The notes under the pieces: generated by a model
The model's database searches: none
Seen by the model: the letters and a program-made list of their open reading frames with translations, nothing else
Told to the model about the DNA's origin: nothing
Made by a program: the position numbers and the translations under genes
From: Microdochium bolleyi
Taxonomy: Eukaryota; Ascomycota; Sordariomycetes; Xylariales; Microdochiaceae
Assembly: GCA_001566295.1 (NCBI GenBank)
Contig: KQ964247.1
Coordinates: forward strand, 3,038,001 to 3,102,000
Direction: 5' to 3'
Length of the DNA stretch: 64,000 nt
Shown here: one piece after another, positions 25,119 through 34,440 of the stretch
Position numbering within the stretch: position 1 is the first letter of the stretch
How the letters are laid out: the number at the start of each line of letters is the position of its first letter

Positions 25119-26002
25119 TCGATAGATGACTGGCATCCTCTCTCCTTAGCTGTTGAAACAATATATTGGCCCTGTAGATCATGCTGGCCCTTCGCACAAA
25201 ACCCGTCCATTTTCGGTACCCGTGTAGTCTGTCTGTGTCATCACAGAACAGTCTGCGTCCACCCCACTAACACCCTGGTGCTAGAAGATGACAACCACTC
25301 TAGTACTCTTCCAATCGCTGGCCCCGAGCTCTCCCTAAACGACGAAGTACCTTGACGAGGGAATGGCTGAACGCTGAGGTATCCACCATTGCTTGCTGGT
25401 TTGCAATATGCCCACAGCCAGATAGTATCCACTATAGATCAGATCCGGCTATTAGAAGAATCATGACTATTTGAAAGCTATATTTGGTATCTGAGATTAT
25501 TGGCTGCAGCACATTCGCAGGAAACACAAACAACCTAGCTTTCAGGAGGGCAGCACCGGTTATATGGAACTGCCTACCGGCGTGCAAAAACCGGACTAGA
25601 CTACACAATAGACAATCGTACATGCCTAGCGACTGCGCAGTATCGCGTCGGCCTCCGGATCCAGGCAGGCATGGCTTCTGCCGGCGGTCGATTCTCTGAA
25701 GGATCTTCTCACAACCGTTGCAGTGACTAGAGTACACACAAGACACGTGGGAGCGAACTGTCAATGCGCCTCGGTAAGGAGAACAGGGTGCCCCAACCCC
25801 TCCTGTGGTCCTCGAAGAACACTGTTCCTTATGATCACCTCTGTGCGGCCTGATGGCCTGCATCATAGTCTTATTCGTCAGGAGGGGCCTTTCTGGGCGT
25901 AATGCTAGACTCTGTGGTTTGACATGCACAAGTTGCAAGCAAGGGCCGACTATCACAGCACAGATATTAAGTATATATGGCCCGCTACATCCTACACATA
26001 GT

Positions 26003-26121
26003 ACATACGACCATAGGATCGAGAAAATTGAGGGTCCCGTCCGCTCCCCTGTACACAAGCTCGATACCGCCGGATCAGTAGTTGGGTCGGTGACGACCAG
26101 CGAATCCCCGGTGTTGTATGT
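26003..26121 (+). rRNA. 5S ribosomal RNA
   Basis: This is 119 nt, the normal 5S length. The 5' end ACATACGACCATAGG is the standard ascomycete 5S start, and the 3' end GTTGTATGT pairs with it to form helix I over nine base pairs. Conserved internal blocks are seen: CCCGTCCGCTC in loop B/helix III and GTAGTTGGGTCGGTGACGAC with CAGCGAAT near the 3' side, which also carry the internal Pol III control region. A run of eight T's from 26121 is the terminator. A single 5S gene away from the rDNA array is normal for filamentous ascomycetes. The helix pairing and lack of obvious lesions suggest a working gene rather than a pseudogene. Confidence 0.93.
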
Positions 26122-26559
26122 TTTTTTTGACACTACAATAACCCAACAATAACAGCGATTCACTGTGTCATGTTGTCAGTGCTGCACCAATAATTGGTCG
26201 CCTTTTTTTATTGTGTAATGATGTCAGTCACTGGAAGACTCGAGCACCCTGTGGCTTTGAAGCCATGTGCACTAAGTGCTCATGTGGCATAGTCGTCCAG
26301 CTTAGCCACAGATGATGTCGTGTCCTAACACTGGGTTCCACAAGGCGTAACGAGCCATGACGTCACACTCGCTCAGCCCCCTCCACGTTGAGCGACGCAA
26401 TCCGTGTCGAGAACTTGGACAAGCACGCACAAGAAAGAGCTTGGCACCATGCGATAAAGCTTGGTATTGCATCAGTCCTGACGCGGTGACTCCAGCCATC
26501 CTTTGACCCTGCCTGAGAGGCCGCCCGCCCTGAATGCACCGTGGCAACACCCACTACCT

Positions 26560-26565
26560 TATAAG
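26560..26565 (+). promoter_or_regulatory. Candidate TATA box of small ORF
   Basis: TATAAG lies 132 nt upstream of the small ORF's ATG. A CA/TC-rich, leader-like stretch follows (about 26570-26696). The spacing matches that of the TATA boxes of the GH105 and GST genes in this window. Confidence 0.4.
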
Positions 26566-26696
26566 CTGGGTCCGGTCCCTCCAACTCTTCCATCAACATC
26601 GCTATTGCCACACACAGCACCACCAGCGCAATACCAACATCCCATCCTAGAAACAATCTGCCTCATATATTTTGGGACACCTCGATCTTGTCCAAC

Positions 26697-26822
26697 ATGC
26701 CTTTCACATACCACAAGGGTATCGGCGGTCGTCGCTTCGGCACAAGCGTCTCGGCCAACCGGCACGGCGTTCACAGAGGTCCCTGGCGGTTCAGCTTCGG
26801 CAAGTTCAGCTGCTTCCGATAG
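26697..26822 (+). CDS. Candidate small ORF, 41 residues, basic and aromatic
   Basis: ATG to TAG, 41 residues, starting MPFTYHKGIGGRRFGTSVSA. Third codon positions are mostly C or G, as in real genes here, and the composition is unusual: seven Arg, many Gly and Phe/Trp/Tyr, only one Cys, no Asp or Glu. A TATA-like box and an ATG-poor leader precede it. There is no signal peptide or known motif. I do not recognise a family. It could be a genuine micropeptide, the first exon of a longer gene, or chance; the codon bias is what makes it worth listing. Confidence 0.4.
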   Translation: MPFTYHKGIGGRRFGTSVSANRHGVHRGPWRFSFGKFSCFR

Positions 26823-27585
26823 AGGTCGCAGATGCCACAGCCGACGACATGCTGTGAGGACCTACCGACACCAATTTGGTGAACACTTCGCACGAACACG
26901 CCTGAGGAGGAACAACAACGCTACATATCTACAATTTATCTGATCTTCACCTAGGCGGTGCGGCTCAATGACAGGCGATCAGCTTTGCCGCTGATCAAGG
27001 AGTTCCAGCCATCCCCTCCTCGGACGAGAAACTCGATCCCTGCAACAACTACACTTTGGTCTCGGGTCGACTCGTCACCTCGGCCGCGGCGAAGAGCTGC
27101 CAGCACTGCCCACGGGAGCTACACCACTTTCCTGTATTTTCATCACTGCAACGACTTTACGAAATTCGAAATAGCGCGTAGTGGGAACAGAATCTCCAAC
27201 ATAAACATTAATCAATACTATGAACTCCACAGCTGCTGATCGTGAGGAGACTTGTGAACCTATCCTGGCTTTCGAACAGCATTGATTCTCGTGGTTCGAC
27301 ACCGTGCGTCGTTCAAAGACCTAATGTGTTATCATCGTCGGCTAGTTCGGTGATGAAAGGATATGGTGTAGGACTGCCAGCTCGTCGGCCAAATCCTCGC
27401 ATCGTGCCACAGCCACGTGGTTATGCTCCCATGTACACACCAACAGTTTGTGGAACATGCCCGACCTATGTTTGTTTGAGCTCGTCGCGACATTCATGTG
27501 ACTGTATAGGTCCCTACACTATATATACTGGTGATGCTGAACTTGTCGTGCGAGCTAAGACTGAGTCGTGCTGGCCAGGAAGCCA
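26823..27585. other. Intergenic region small ORF / met22
   Basis: About 0.76 kb between the small ORF and the 3' end of the bisphosphate nucleotidase gene. Composition is mixed. Open frames on both strands (up to about 130 codons) show no family resemblance. It would hold the 3' UTRs of both neighbours. Confidence 0.4.
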
Positions 27586-28786
27586 TCAATCCGTTGCCAG
27601 GAGGTGGCTCTTGCCTTCTTTGCGAATGATGTCTTGAACAGTGTCGAGCACAAGGCTGTGCAGTTGAGCTGGGGCAGCCACGAAGCCATGGTTGCCCGTC
27701 ATCTTGCGGCCGGCCGTAAGGTCGATGGGCCTTCCATCGACGTCGGTGATCTTCCCACCAAGCTCTTCAAACAGCATCATCGCCCCAGCGTGATCCCAGA
27801 CCTTACCGTGGCGGTCGCGGCGCTTGTAGACCCAGACAGTGACGTTGGCGAGGCCGAGCGCAAGCGTGACCCAGCGCGGCACCCAGCCAAGGAGGTCGCA
27901 GCCCGGCAAGGGGATGTCCAGGGATTGCATGACGGCCTTGTGCACATCTTCCACGCCCGAATCGAGGAGATTAAAGCATGAGACGGATCGTAATGTGTCT
28001 CGCGTGGCAGCCGTGGCGTGTGGTTCAAGTCTACGGGGCGGGGGCTGGGGCTCGGCACCGGTGCCTTGTTTAAGAAGAGGAGTAACGTATACACCATGGC
28101 CCCTAGCTCCGAATATGAGCAGGCCCTGGTTTGTAGGGTCGACAGTAGCATTGTGTACGGGGCCGGGGCTGGAGACAGGCAGCGTCGGACAGCCGATAAC
28201 ACTGAGGACCTGCTCGCCATCGACGAGAAGAGCTGTGTTAATGGCATAGGCTTCGCCTCGGCTGCACAAGGACAGGTAGAAACACGCGGCTTGGTCAGCT
28301 TTCGAGGACGCTCCAGAAGAGGTTGGTCATTTTAGAGCGACCGACGTACACGAAAGTCTGGGTGCCGTCGATAGGGTCGAAGACCCAGACGCGCCCGGCT
28401 CCTGGCTCACCAGGTGTGCCGTTGCCGCACAGATCGATGAGGTCGCACATGTGCTGAGGGTTGCGAGGTAGCGTGATGGGATCAGACGACGGTGGTGGCG
28501 AGCTGGCTGCGGTGCCGAGCAGATCCCAGACGCGGGCGAGAAGAGCGGGATTGGCACGCAGGTCGTCGGCCGACTCCTCGCCGACAAAGCCATCGCTAGG
28601 GAAGCGGGCGTGGATTGAGGCACACAGGAGGCCCTGGATGGCAAAGTCGGCGACGGTGACGGGGCTAAGGTCGTCCTTGGCCACGACGCCCTTGTCGGCA
28701 CTGCGCAGGAGCGACTGGCTGAGGCCGGCCGCAGCCCGCACAACCGCCTGCACCAGCTCGAACTCGTCACGGTAGGGGCTGTCCAT
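27586..28786 (-). CDS. met22: 3'(2'),5'-bisphosphate nucleotidase (Met22/Hal2 type)
   Basis: Exons 28350-28786 and 27586-28261 give 370 residues, near the family length. The lithium-sensitive phosphatase motifs are present: SPVTVADFAIQ, the Glu pair in FVGEESADD, the metal-binding DPIDGT followed after the splice by FVRGEAYAINTALL, and the late WDHAGAMMLFEELGG. The splice phase is set by the join TTC-GT/C, which restores FVRGE. These enzymes hydrolyse 3'-phosphoadenosine 5'-phosphate to AMP in sulfate assimilation and are a target of Li+ and Na+. An in-frame ATG 73 codons upstream (29005) would add a Pro/Ser/Thr-rich extension; I prefer 28786 because homology begins there. Confidence 0.9.
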
Positions 28787-29195
28787 GGCTGGCTGTATGT
28801 GCTGTCTGCAGTTGGCTAGAGTGGTGGTGGTGGAAGACGACGACCTGCAGGGCGGTGACAGGGACGGGGACGGCACAGCAAAAGCCGGGGCGGGGTCACG
28901 CCGGCGGCCGGCATCCGGAGCCCCGCCACCCGGGCTTCGGACTTCGACATCTGGACTGGTTGTGCTGATATCTACGGTGCGCGTGCCGTCCTCAAAGTTG
29001 GCCATGACTTGTACATTTCCACTTTAGGGTGTGCTATTTCACGATCTGGCGATCGTCTGTGCCAAGGCGCCCATGCCATGCATCCCGTTTCTACACCCTG
29101 CAAGCTTGCCCAGCCACCCAGCTCCGTTCCGTGGCTTCCATCAGGTCAGATCTCGTGCATCTGCTGCAGGCTGCACCTTCGGCCTTTTACGTCAC
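28787..29195. other. Intergenic region met22 / GH105
   Basis: A 409-bp region between two tandem minus-strand genes. It holds the met22 promoter and leader (with the upstream in-frame ATG at 29005) and the GH105 3' UTR. No other signal is clear. Confidence 0.45.
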
Positions 29196-30696
29196 TTAGG
29201 CCCGAGATGCCCATCTCTCGTACTCGTACGAAGCGAGCATGAAAGGACCCGTGCCCTTGTAGTCGTTCTTCACGATCGGCACCCCAATGTAGTACTGGCC
29301 AGGGCTGTCAGCACGTCGTCTCGTTCACGCTCTTTTGCCTTCCACGGTCAGACGACCGCAGATCGCATCTACTCACCTCGTAGCTGCCGTTGCTGCTCAG
29401 AGAGCCGACAGCAATGGTGCCCTCCCAGTTGATGGTCCCGTTCTGGTTGGTGCTCACGAAGCGGTCCGTCAGCAAGCCGTAGGCTTTCTTGGCTGGCTTG
29501 AGGTACGTGCGGCGGTCGATCAGGCCGAGGTCTATGCCCTTGAGCATGCCATACGTGAACATGGCCGAGGCACTGCTTTCAATGTAGTTGCCCTTGCGGC
29601 CGGGATAGCCCTCATTCACTACCCGCAGCATTCATGGTCAGCACTAAATACAGCCTGGCCACCAGCCTAGCGGCATGGAAGTGCTTACTGATGAGCCACC
29701 ATCCTCCAGTCTTGTCTTGCGCCCGGAGCAGACCATCCGAGAGCGTCTTGTAGTAGTTTACAAGCTTCCCGTAGCCTGCGTGTGCCTTGGGGAAGAGCTG
29801 GAGCACCTCGATGAGCGAGATGTAGTCTACACATACTGGTCAGCCTGAGGTCTCGCTGACCTTCTTTGCGCAAAAGCTCGTCGTCCGGCAATACAACTCA
29901 GCGTCTCCGTCATTTCTAACTTACTACACCGCCACCGCCACCAAAGTCAGCAGTCGTACATCGGGAGAACAATGGCAGGCGGGAGGAAAGAAACTTACCA
30001 CCATCCGACAGCGCGAGACCAGACAAGAGGGGCAGCACCGGTGATAGGGTCGGCCCAAACGGCAACCTTGCTCTCGTCATAGCCGTGGACCAGCAGGTTT
30101 GAGGTCTTGTTGCGCGTGGCCTTCTCGATGTTGTCGTACTGCAGCAGAATATCATCCCACGCGGTCGTGTTGTCGTTGTCAAAGTAGTTGGTCCACGTGG
30201 CGTAGAAGCTGTCGACCATGAAGATACCGTCGAGCCACATCTGATTGGGGTAGGCTGGCTTGCGGTGCCAGAAGCCACCGGTGGGCGTGCGAGGGTGGCG
30301 GTTGATCTGCTCTCGGATGGTCTCGGCAGCGACGCGGTACTTATCCTCACCGGTCCTCTTGTACCACCACAGAAAGTTGTTGGCGATGCGGTAGTCGTCG
30401 AGGGAGTAGTGGGTCAGATTCCACTTCCTGATAGTGCCGTCCTCGAGCACGACTTTGCCGTCGATTTGGTTCCTATACCAGGAAACCAGGGACTCGTCGC
30501 CGGTCAGGGCGATGGCAGCCTCGAAACCCTCGGCCAAGACCGCCTCGCTGTAGTGGAACGTGCCGGGGACACCGTAGCTGACGTACGACTTGGCCATTTT
30601 CGTCAGGTACGAGGTACGAGGGCGAGGATCAGAGCCAGGGGCCGCCATGGACGTGAAGACCGTGGCTGCCGCGATGAGGAGGTGCTTGAGAGCCAT
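29196..30696 (-). CDS. Secreted GH105 unsaturated rhamnogalacturonyl hydrolase (YteR/RmrII type)
   Basis: Exons 30000-30696, 29689-29826, 29377-29618 and 29196-29294 give 391 residues. The N-terminus (MALKHLLIAAATVFTSMAA) is a signal peptide. GH105 hallmarks are HYSLDDYRIANNFLWWY, the catalytic-Asp segment NQMWLDGIFM (Asp about 156), the GWYY motif created across the first junction (about 231-234), and GRKGNYIESSASAMFTYG. Enzymes of this family remove the unsaturated uronic acid left by rhamnogalacturonan or related lyases, so a role in pectin breakdown outside the cell is inferred. The first junction needs a twin intron (29827-29999); no single intron keeps the frame. A TATA box lies 147 nt upstream. 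Confidence 0.9.
29827..29999 (-). other. Stwintron (twin intron, donor-interrupted D1,2 type) in the GH105 gene
   Basis: Internal intron 29998-29924 (75 nt): GTAAGT donor, TGCTGAC branch, GTGTAG acceptor. External intron: base 29999 (G) plus 29923-29827, 98 nt in all. Its donor exists only after internal splicing joins G to TAAGTT; it has a GGCTGAC branch and GTGTAG acceptor. Removing both joins T at 30000 to AC at 29826, giving Gly-Trp-Tyr-Tyr-Ile in frame. Removing the whole block as one GTAAGT..TAG intron instead gives Trp followed by TGA. Confidence 0.8.
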
Positions 30697-31601
30697 GGCG
30701 CGTGGCTGGGTAGAATATCTGAAGCCGAAGAAGCGGCGAATTGATGGAGGGGGAACGGCTTCTTCTCGACGAGAGAGTGTCTGAGATAAACCTGGCTGGC
30801 CACAGACTCGAACAAGAATGTGAGCTGGCGGGGAATCCAGGCTTTATATATGCATGGAAGGGAGCCTCTCCCGACGCCTGGGTTATCGTCGTGGTCGTCA
30901 ACGACCAGGACTGCGGCTCCACCGTGCTTGGTGTTGGCTGCATGTTTGATTTGCCCTTCCGCGGCCTTGCTGAAGAAGGCAAGTACTTAGAAGCCCCCGG
31001 CCTATAGGGGTCGAGCTGCAGCACAGGGATGACGAACAGTTGGGGCGGCCGGGGCACGATCCGCCACTGCAACGGTCTGCCGATGGAGCCCAGCTTGGCC
31101 TGCAGGCCAAGCGTCACGCCCATAGGCGGCAAAACCCCTGCGATGCCCGTCTTGCGTCTATCTTTCTCGCAACGCAATTTGCCGTCTTGGCTCGGGTGTC
31201 CATGATCTCCTCCAGCGGCCGAGCAGTCGTCGACAGTGCCGGGACTCATGGAGCTCTTGGGCCAAGCCTTTCAATGGGCAATGGACACGCGCTCAGCGAC
31301 GTCAAAAGCGGAAGATCTGAGAGTCTCCCTGATAGTGACATCCTTCCGGGTATCGCATCCTGCGAAGATTTGGCTGATGTATATGCTTCGGAGGGCGCGA
31401 CCGGATAGACAGTGTTGACTTCACTGCGATCGGCTTAGGCCCGTCGAGGCCAAGAACATGAAGCCCGACGTAACTGTGTATCTTGTTCTGTTGTCGTGAG
31501 TTATGACAGAGCCAATCCCTCGTAAAATCGAGATGCGGACGGAAGGCGTGGCGTCACTGCTATAGAGTAGCAAATAACAGACACCCCAGTCAACTAACAA
31601 T
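30697..31601. other. Intergenic region GH105 / tRNA-Arg
   Basis: A 0.9-kb region holding the GH105 promoter on its left. The right part, from about 31400, is less GC-rich and leads to the tRNA gene. Open frames here have no recognisable product. Confidence 0.45.
30843..30850 (-). promoter_or_regulatory. TATA box of GH105 gene
   Basis: On the minus strand this reads TATATAAA, 147 nt before the GH105 start codon. It is a strong match to the consensus at a normal fungal distance. Confidence 0.6.
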
Positions 31602-31701
31602 GTCCGCGTGGCGCAATGGTAGCGCGTTGGACTTCTATTCCTGTGCATCCCCACGGATAGGAGCCATCCAAAGGCTGTGGGTTCGAGCCCCACCGTGGAT
31701 G
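31602..31701 (+). tRNA. tRNA-Arg(UCU), intron-containing
   Basis: The cloverleaf folds fully: acceptor GTCCGCG with CGTGGAT (two G-U-type pairs), D stem GCGC/GCGC with loop AATGGTA, anticodon stem TTGGA/TCCAA, T stem GTGGG/CCCAC with loop TTCGAGC, and discriminator G. The anticodon loop is CTTCTAA, so the anticodon is TCT (reads AGA). A 28-nt intron at 31638-31665 sits in the standard place, one base 3' of the anticodon. A T6 Pol III terminator starts at 31704. The AT-rich island begins within about 150 bp of its 3' end. Confidence 0.93.
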
Positions 31702-32650
31702 CTTTTTTGTCTTCTTTTTTTTCTTCCTTTTTTTTCCTTCATTTCTATCATTATCAAAACCTCTTGGCTGGTCGGTCTCTTTTTTTTTGTTCTTATGTAT
31801 ACGGGCAGTCACTACCCCTGGCTCTTCTTCTTTCTTCCCCTTTAATGACTATTCGATATATATTATATCCTAACTCTAGTGTAGTAGTAATGTTACTGCT
31901 ACAATTGGGAAGAAGCCTGTATAGGTTTAGTAAGTCTTTTTTTATAAGGTAGTAGAGATAAGAACGAAGAAAACTGCTTTATGTAAGAAGCATCTATTCT
32001 ATTGTAGTTGAAATTTGCTCAAAAGAGCCGCGTTTCAGAGAGGTAGTAAGGTGTGATTATATAAGAGATACATATACCCTTAGGACTGTTGACAAAGGGG
32101 CTGAAGCATAACAACGCGAGCATTGCATTACCTGATCCAAGATCTGTAAACTATCGTTTCTAAGCTTACTATTGAGAAGTCCTAACAAGAGTGATGCTCT
32201 CAAGGAGTCTCTATAAGTAATGGTATCATTAACAAGGCTGATATAAAATTAAGTACACTATAAATTTATCTACTAACTTGAAAACGCTAAAGTGTCAGTC
32301 TTTTTGGTAACTAGTTACAAGTCGGAAGTCTTTATTTCAGATAGCTGTTCTTACTATAATCTTTCGAAAAAGCTTTTTATTTTTAAATATTTTTCTTCAA
32401 GGAACGCTCGATTAAGTCCATATAAACAACAGCTATACATACACAACACTGGTCTCCGAGAGTAGTAGCCTCTTAGTGAAATTAGATAGGAAAAAGCTTA
32501 TATCGTTGATTCAGCTACCCTATATAATAGGAAAGACCATATCATACTCTCCAAAAGCTTGCTACATAATCGGAAACCTTCACACATCTAATACTTACTG
32601 ACTCTGTATTGCAGTATGGGAGTACTTACTAACCCCCAACCACTAGTATC

Positions 32651-32680
32651 TATATAAGAACTTAGTATATAAGAACTTAG
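32651..32680. repeat. 15-bp perfect tandem duplication
   Basis: The unit TATATAAGAACTTAG occurs twice in a row with no mismatch inside the AT-rich island. A second 15-bp tandem pair of unrelated sequence is at 36900-36929. Confidence 0.85.
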
Positions 32681-33586
32681 TTCCGTCTACTCTTTCCTAG
32701 TATCGTACAATATATTAATGACTAAACAAATAATATCCTGATTATTTTAGCATATCTCGTTATAGACTTCCGTACCATGTTTAAACTAATACAGAACAAG
32801 GCTTTATCCTTTTCGCATCCATAGACTGTCATGGAAGAAACGAATATCCATGCATCTCTATTGTCTCATCTCGACCTGGCCCCTCCGTAGTAGCAAGGAG
32901 TTTACTCGTCCAAATATAGCTGCGGAAGGTGACTAAGAGGACTTCATAAATTCCACTAAGGACTACGATAAATCGGCTAGGGTGAAACAACGTTATACAC
33001 TTGCCACTCTACTATAGATATCTTACATACGTTATGAACATATCTACCGAAGGTAGACCATAGAAATGAGAACTGAGAGTTTATTTCGAGCGGTATTACA
33101 GATTTCGTAGATACTAACAACTTTAGTCTGGAGTTTAAGGACTGAGCATAATGTTAAGTAATCATCTATCGCTCAATACAATGTCCTTCTTCAGGTACAT
33201 TAATACTAATCTCTATTTCCGATTCTTTAATACTAGAAACTACTCATGCTCCTAATTTCTTCACCCACCTTCTCGGTATAGTTTTGAGCTATATACTACT
33301 ATTGCAACTTTGGAAAATCCCTTCCATGCTAAAGATAGAATATTATTATACACTATGTCTCGACTTGAACGGTATGTTATTAAATACCCTAGCCCCGCTT
33401 GTAAGAAGTACCGACAGTATATACAATACCAGTCTTTTTTCAAAGAGTCTATCTCATTTCAACATCTCCGTAGTAACCACAATGCTTTAACCTTATAACT
33501 CTAGTATAACTATTATTATTATTATTAATAGTACGCTGTACCATCTAGTGGTTTAGCGAGCCTATAAATCTATCGTGTAATAAACC

Positions 33587-34061
33587 GTGCCTGAAAGCTG
33601 GACTAAAAATACATGCTACTCCTCTAGTGCGCTAGAGCAGCGCCTTCGTATTAGATATTCTGCGCGTGCAGAAGTTAGTCCTTACCGACTAACCTTGTCA
33701 AAGAAAGAAAGAAAGAAAGCATACTATAGGAGAGGGTGTCTAAGTAGGTGGATAGCCTGTAGGTCTAGTACCGTTGACTAGGGAAGGCGTAGGTTATATA
33801 GCGCCGAGTTGTCGCATCTCCAGCGCTGCGTGGGCTCGGTCGCGCCTTCGGTTGTCCCCTCGTGTCTTCGCTATGTGTGTGGTTGGGCTTGAGGTTGAGC
33901 GAGTCCTCATGTCTCTCCGGTTGGTCTATCGGTCGTAGTTCGCTGAGTTCGCGCTACTCTGTAGCTACGCTGCTTATATAGTATGTGCGCGGCTAGCGAT
34001 AGCGCTAATAGTGATAGCAGTTCCTCCGAGTAACCGGGGCAACAATAACTATTGCGCGTTC
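33587..34061. repeat. GC-richer remnant next to repeat copy A
   Basis: This stretch is contiguous with repeat copy A and much GC-richer than the island around it, with many intact CpG. It includes a GAAA microsatellite near 33700-33718 and a TATATAAG on the minus strand near 33974. It may be the promoter or terminal part of the same element. I recognise no transposon family. Confidence 0.35.
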
Positions 34062-34440
34062 CTACTTCTCGACGGCGGCTTCGTCGTCGTTCTTGCTGTT
34101 CCTCCCTTCCTTATACATCATTAAGAATACGTAAGTGCCCCCGTGCTCCCACGTCGTCGTCGCGCGGTAGCGGCGCTGCGTAATAGCAGTTATCTGACTA
34201 TTTGTATCTAGAAATAGCAGTAGCAGCAATAGCAGCAACAACAACAACAGCAGCAGTAGTAAGTTGGCGGTCCTGGCCTCCTTACGGGCTCCTTACTAAC
34301 TTCTTCGAGTGTCCTCAAAGCGTTCGGTGTCCCCGGGCTCTGCGCTGCCTGGTGCTTCTCCGAAGCGCCAGCGCGGCGCATCCCTTGCGCCCCCAAGCTC
34401 GCCTCTGGCCGAGCTCGCCGCCGCCGCCGCCGATAGCATA
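34062..34440 (-). repeat. Repeat family copy A (minus orientation) with CTG/TTG tract
   Basis: Read on the minus strand, this shares a series of blocks in the same order with 37511-37830 on the plus strand: ACACT.GAAGAAGTTAGTAAG, GGACCGCCAACTTAC, a trinucleotide run, TTCTAGA, and ATGTATAAGGAAGGGAGGAAC-like sequence. One frame of each copy reads L-x-EVSK-x-x-VR. The CTG/TTG/CTA run at 34216-34262 is longer than in copy B. The upstream end (34300-34435) is very GC-rich and could encode an Ala/Ser/Pro-rich segment with PKRQR. It is probably a fragment of a transposon coding region, family unknown. Confidence 0.6.

Larger units (their letters stand above)
21821..26002. other. Gene-poor region upstream of gdh2
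   Basis: About 4.2 kb without a gene I can support. The part to about 24.7 kb is GC-rich and has many overlapping open frames on both strands that look random; none shows a conserved motif. From about 24.8 kb composition drops. It holds the gdh2 promoter, ACCT-type short repeats and a small hairpin. A long non-coding transcript is possible but not visible from sequence. Confidence 0.5.

Noticed and set aside
25432..26163. A 243-codon minus-strand open frame
   Set aside because: It opens with GTG, not ATG, overlaps the 5S rRNA gene, has no codon bias, and resembles no family.
29827..29998. Single conventional intron in the GH105 gene at this place
   Set aside because: GTAAGT to GTGTAG as one unit leaves TGG-TGA at the junction and shifts the conserved SLIEVLQLF frame. 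Splicing only to the first GTGTAG gives about 35 unconserved residues and then TAG.
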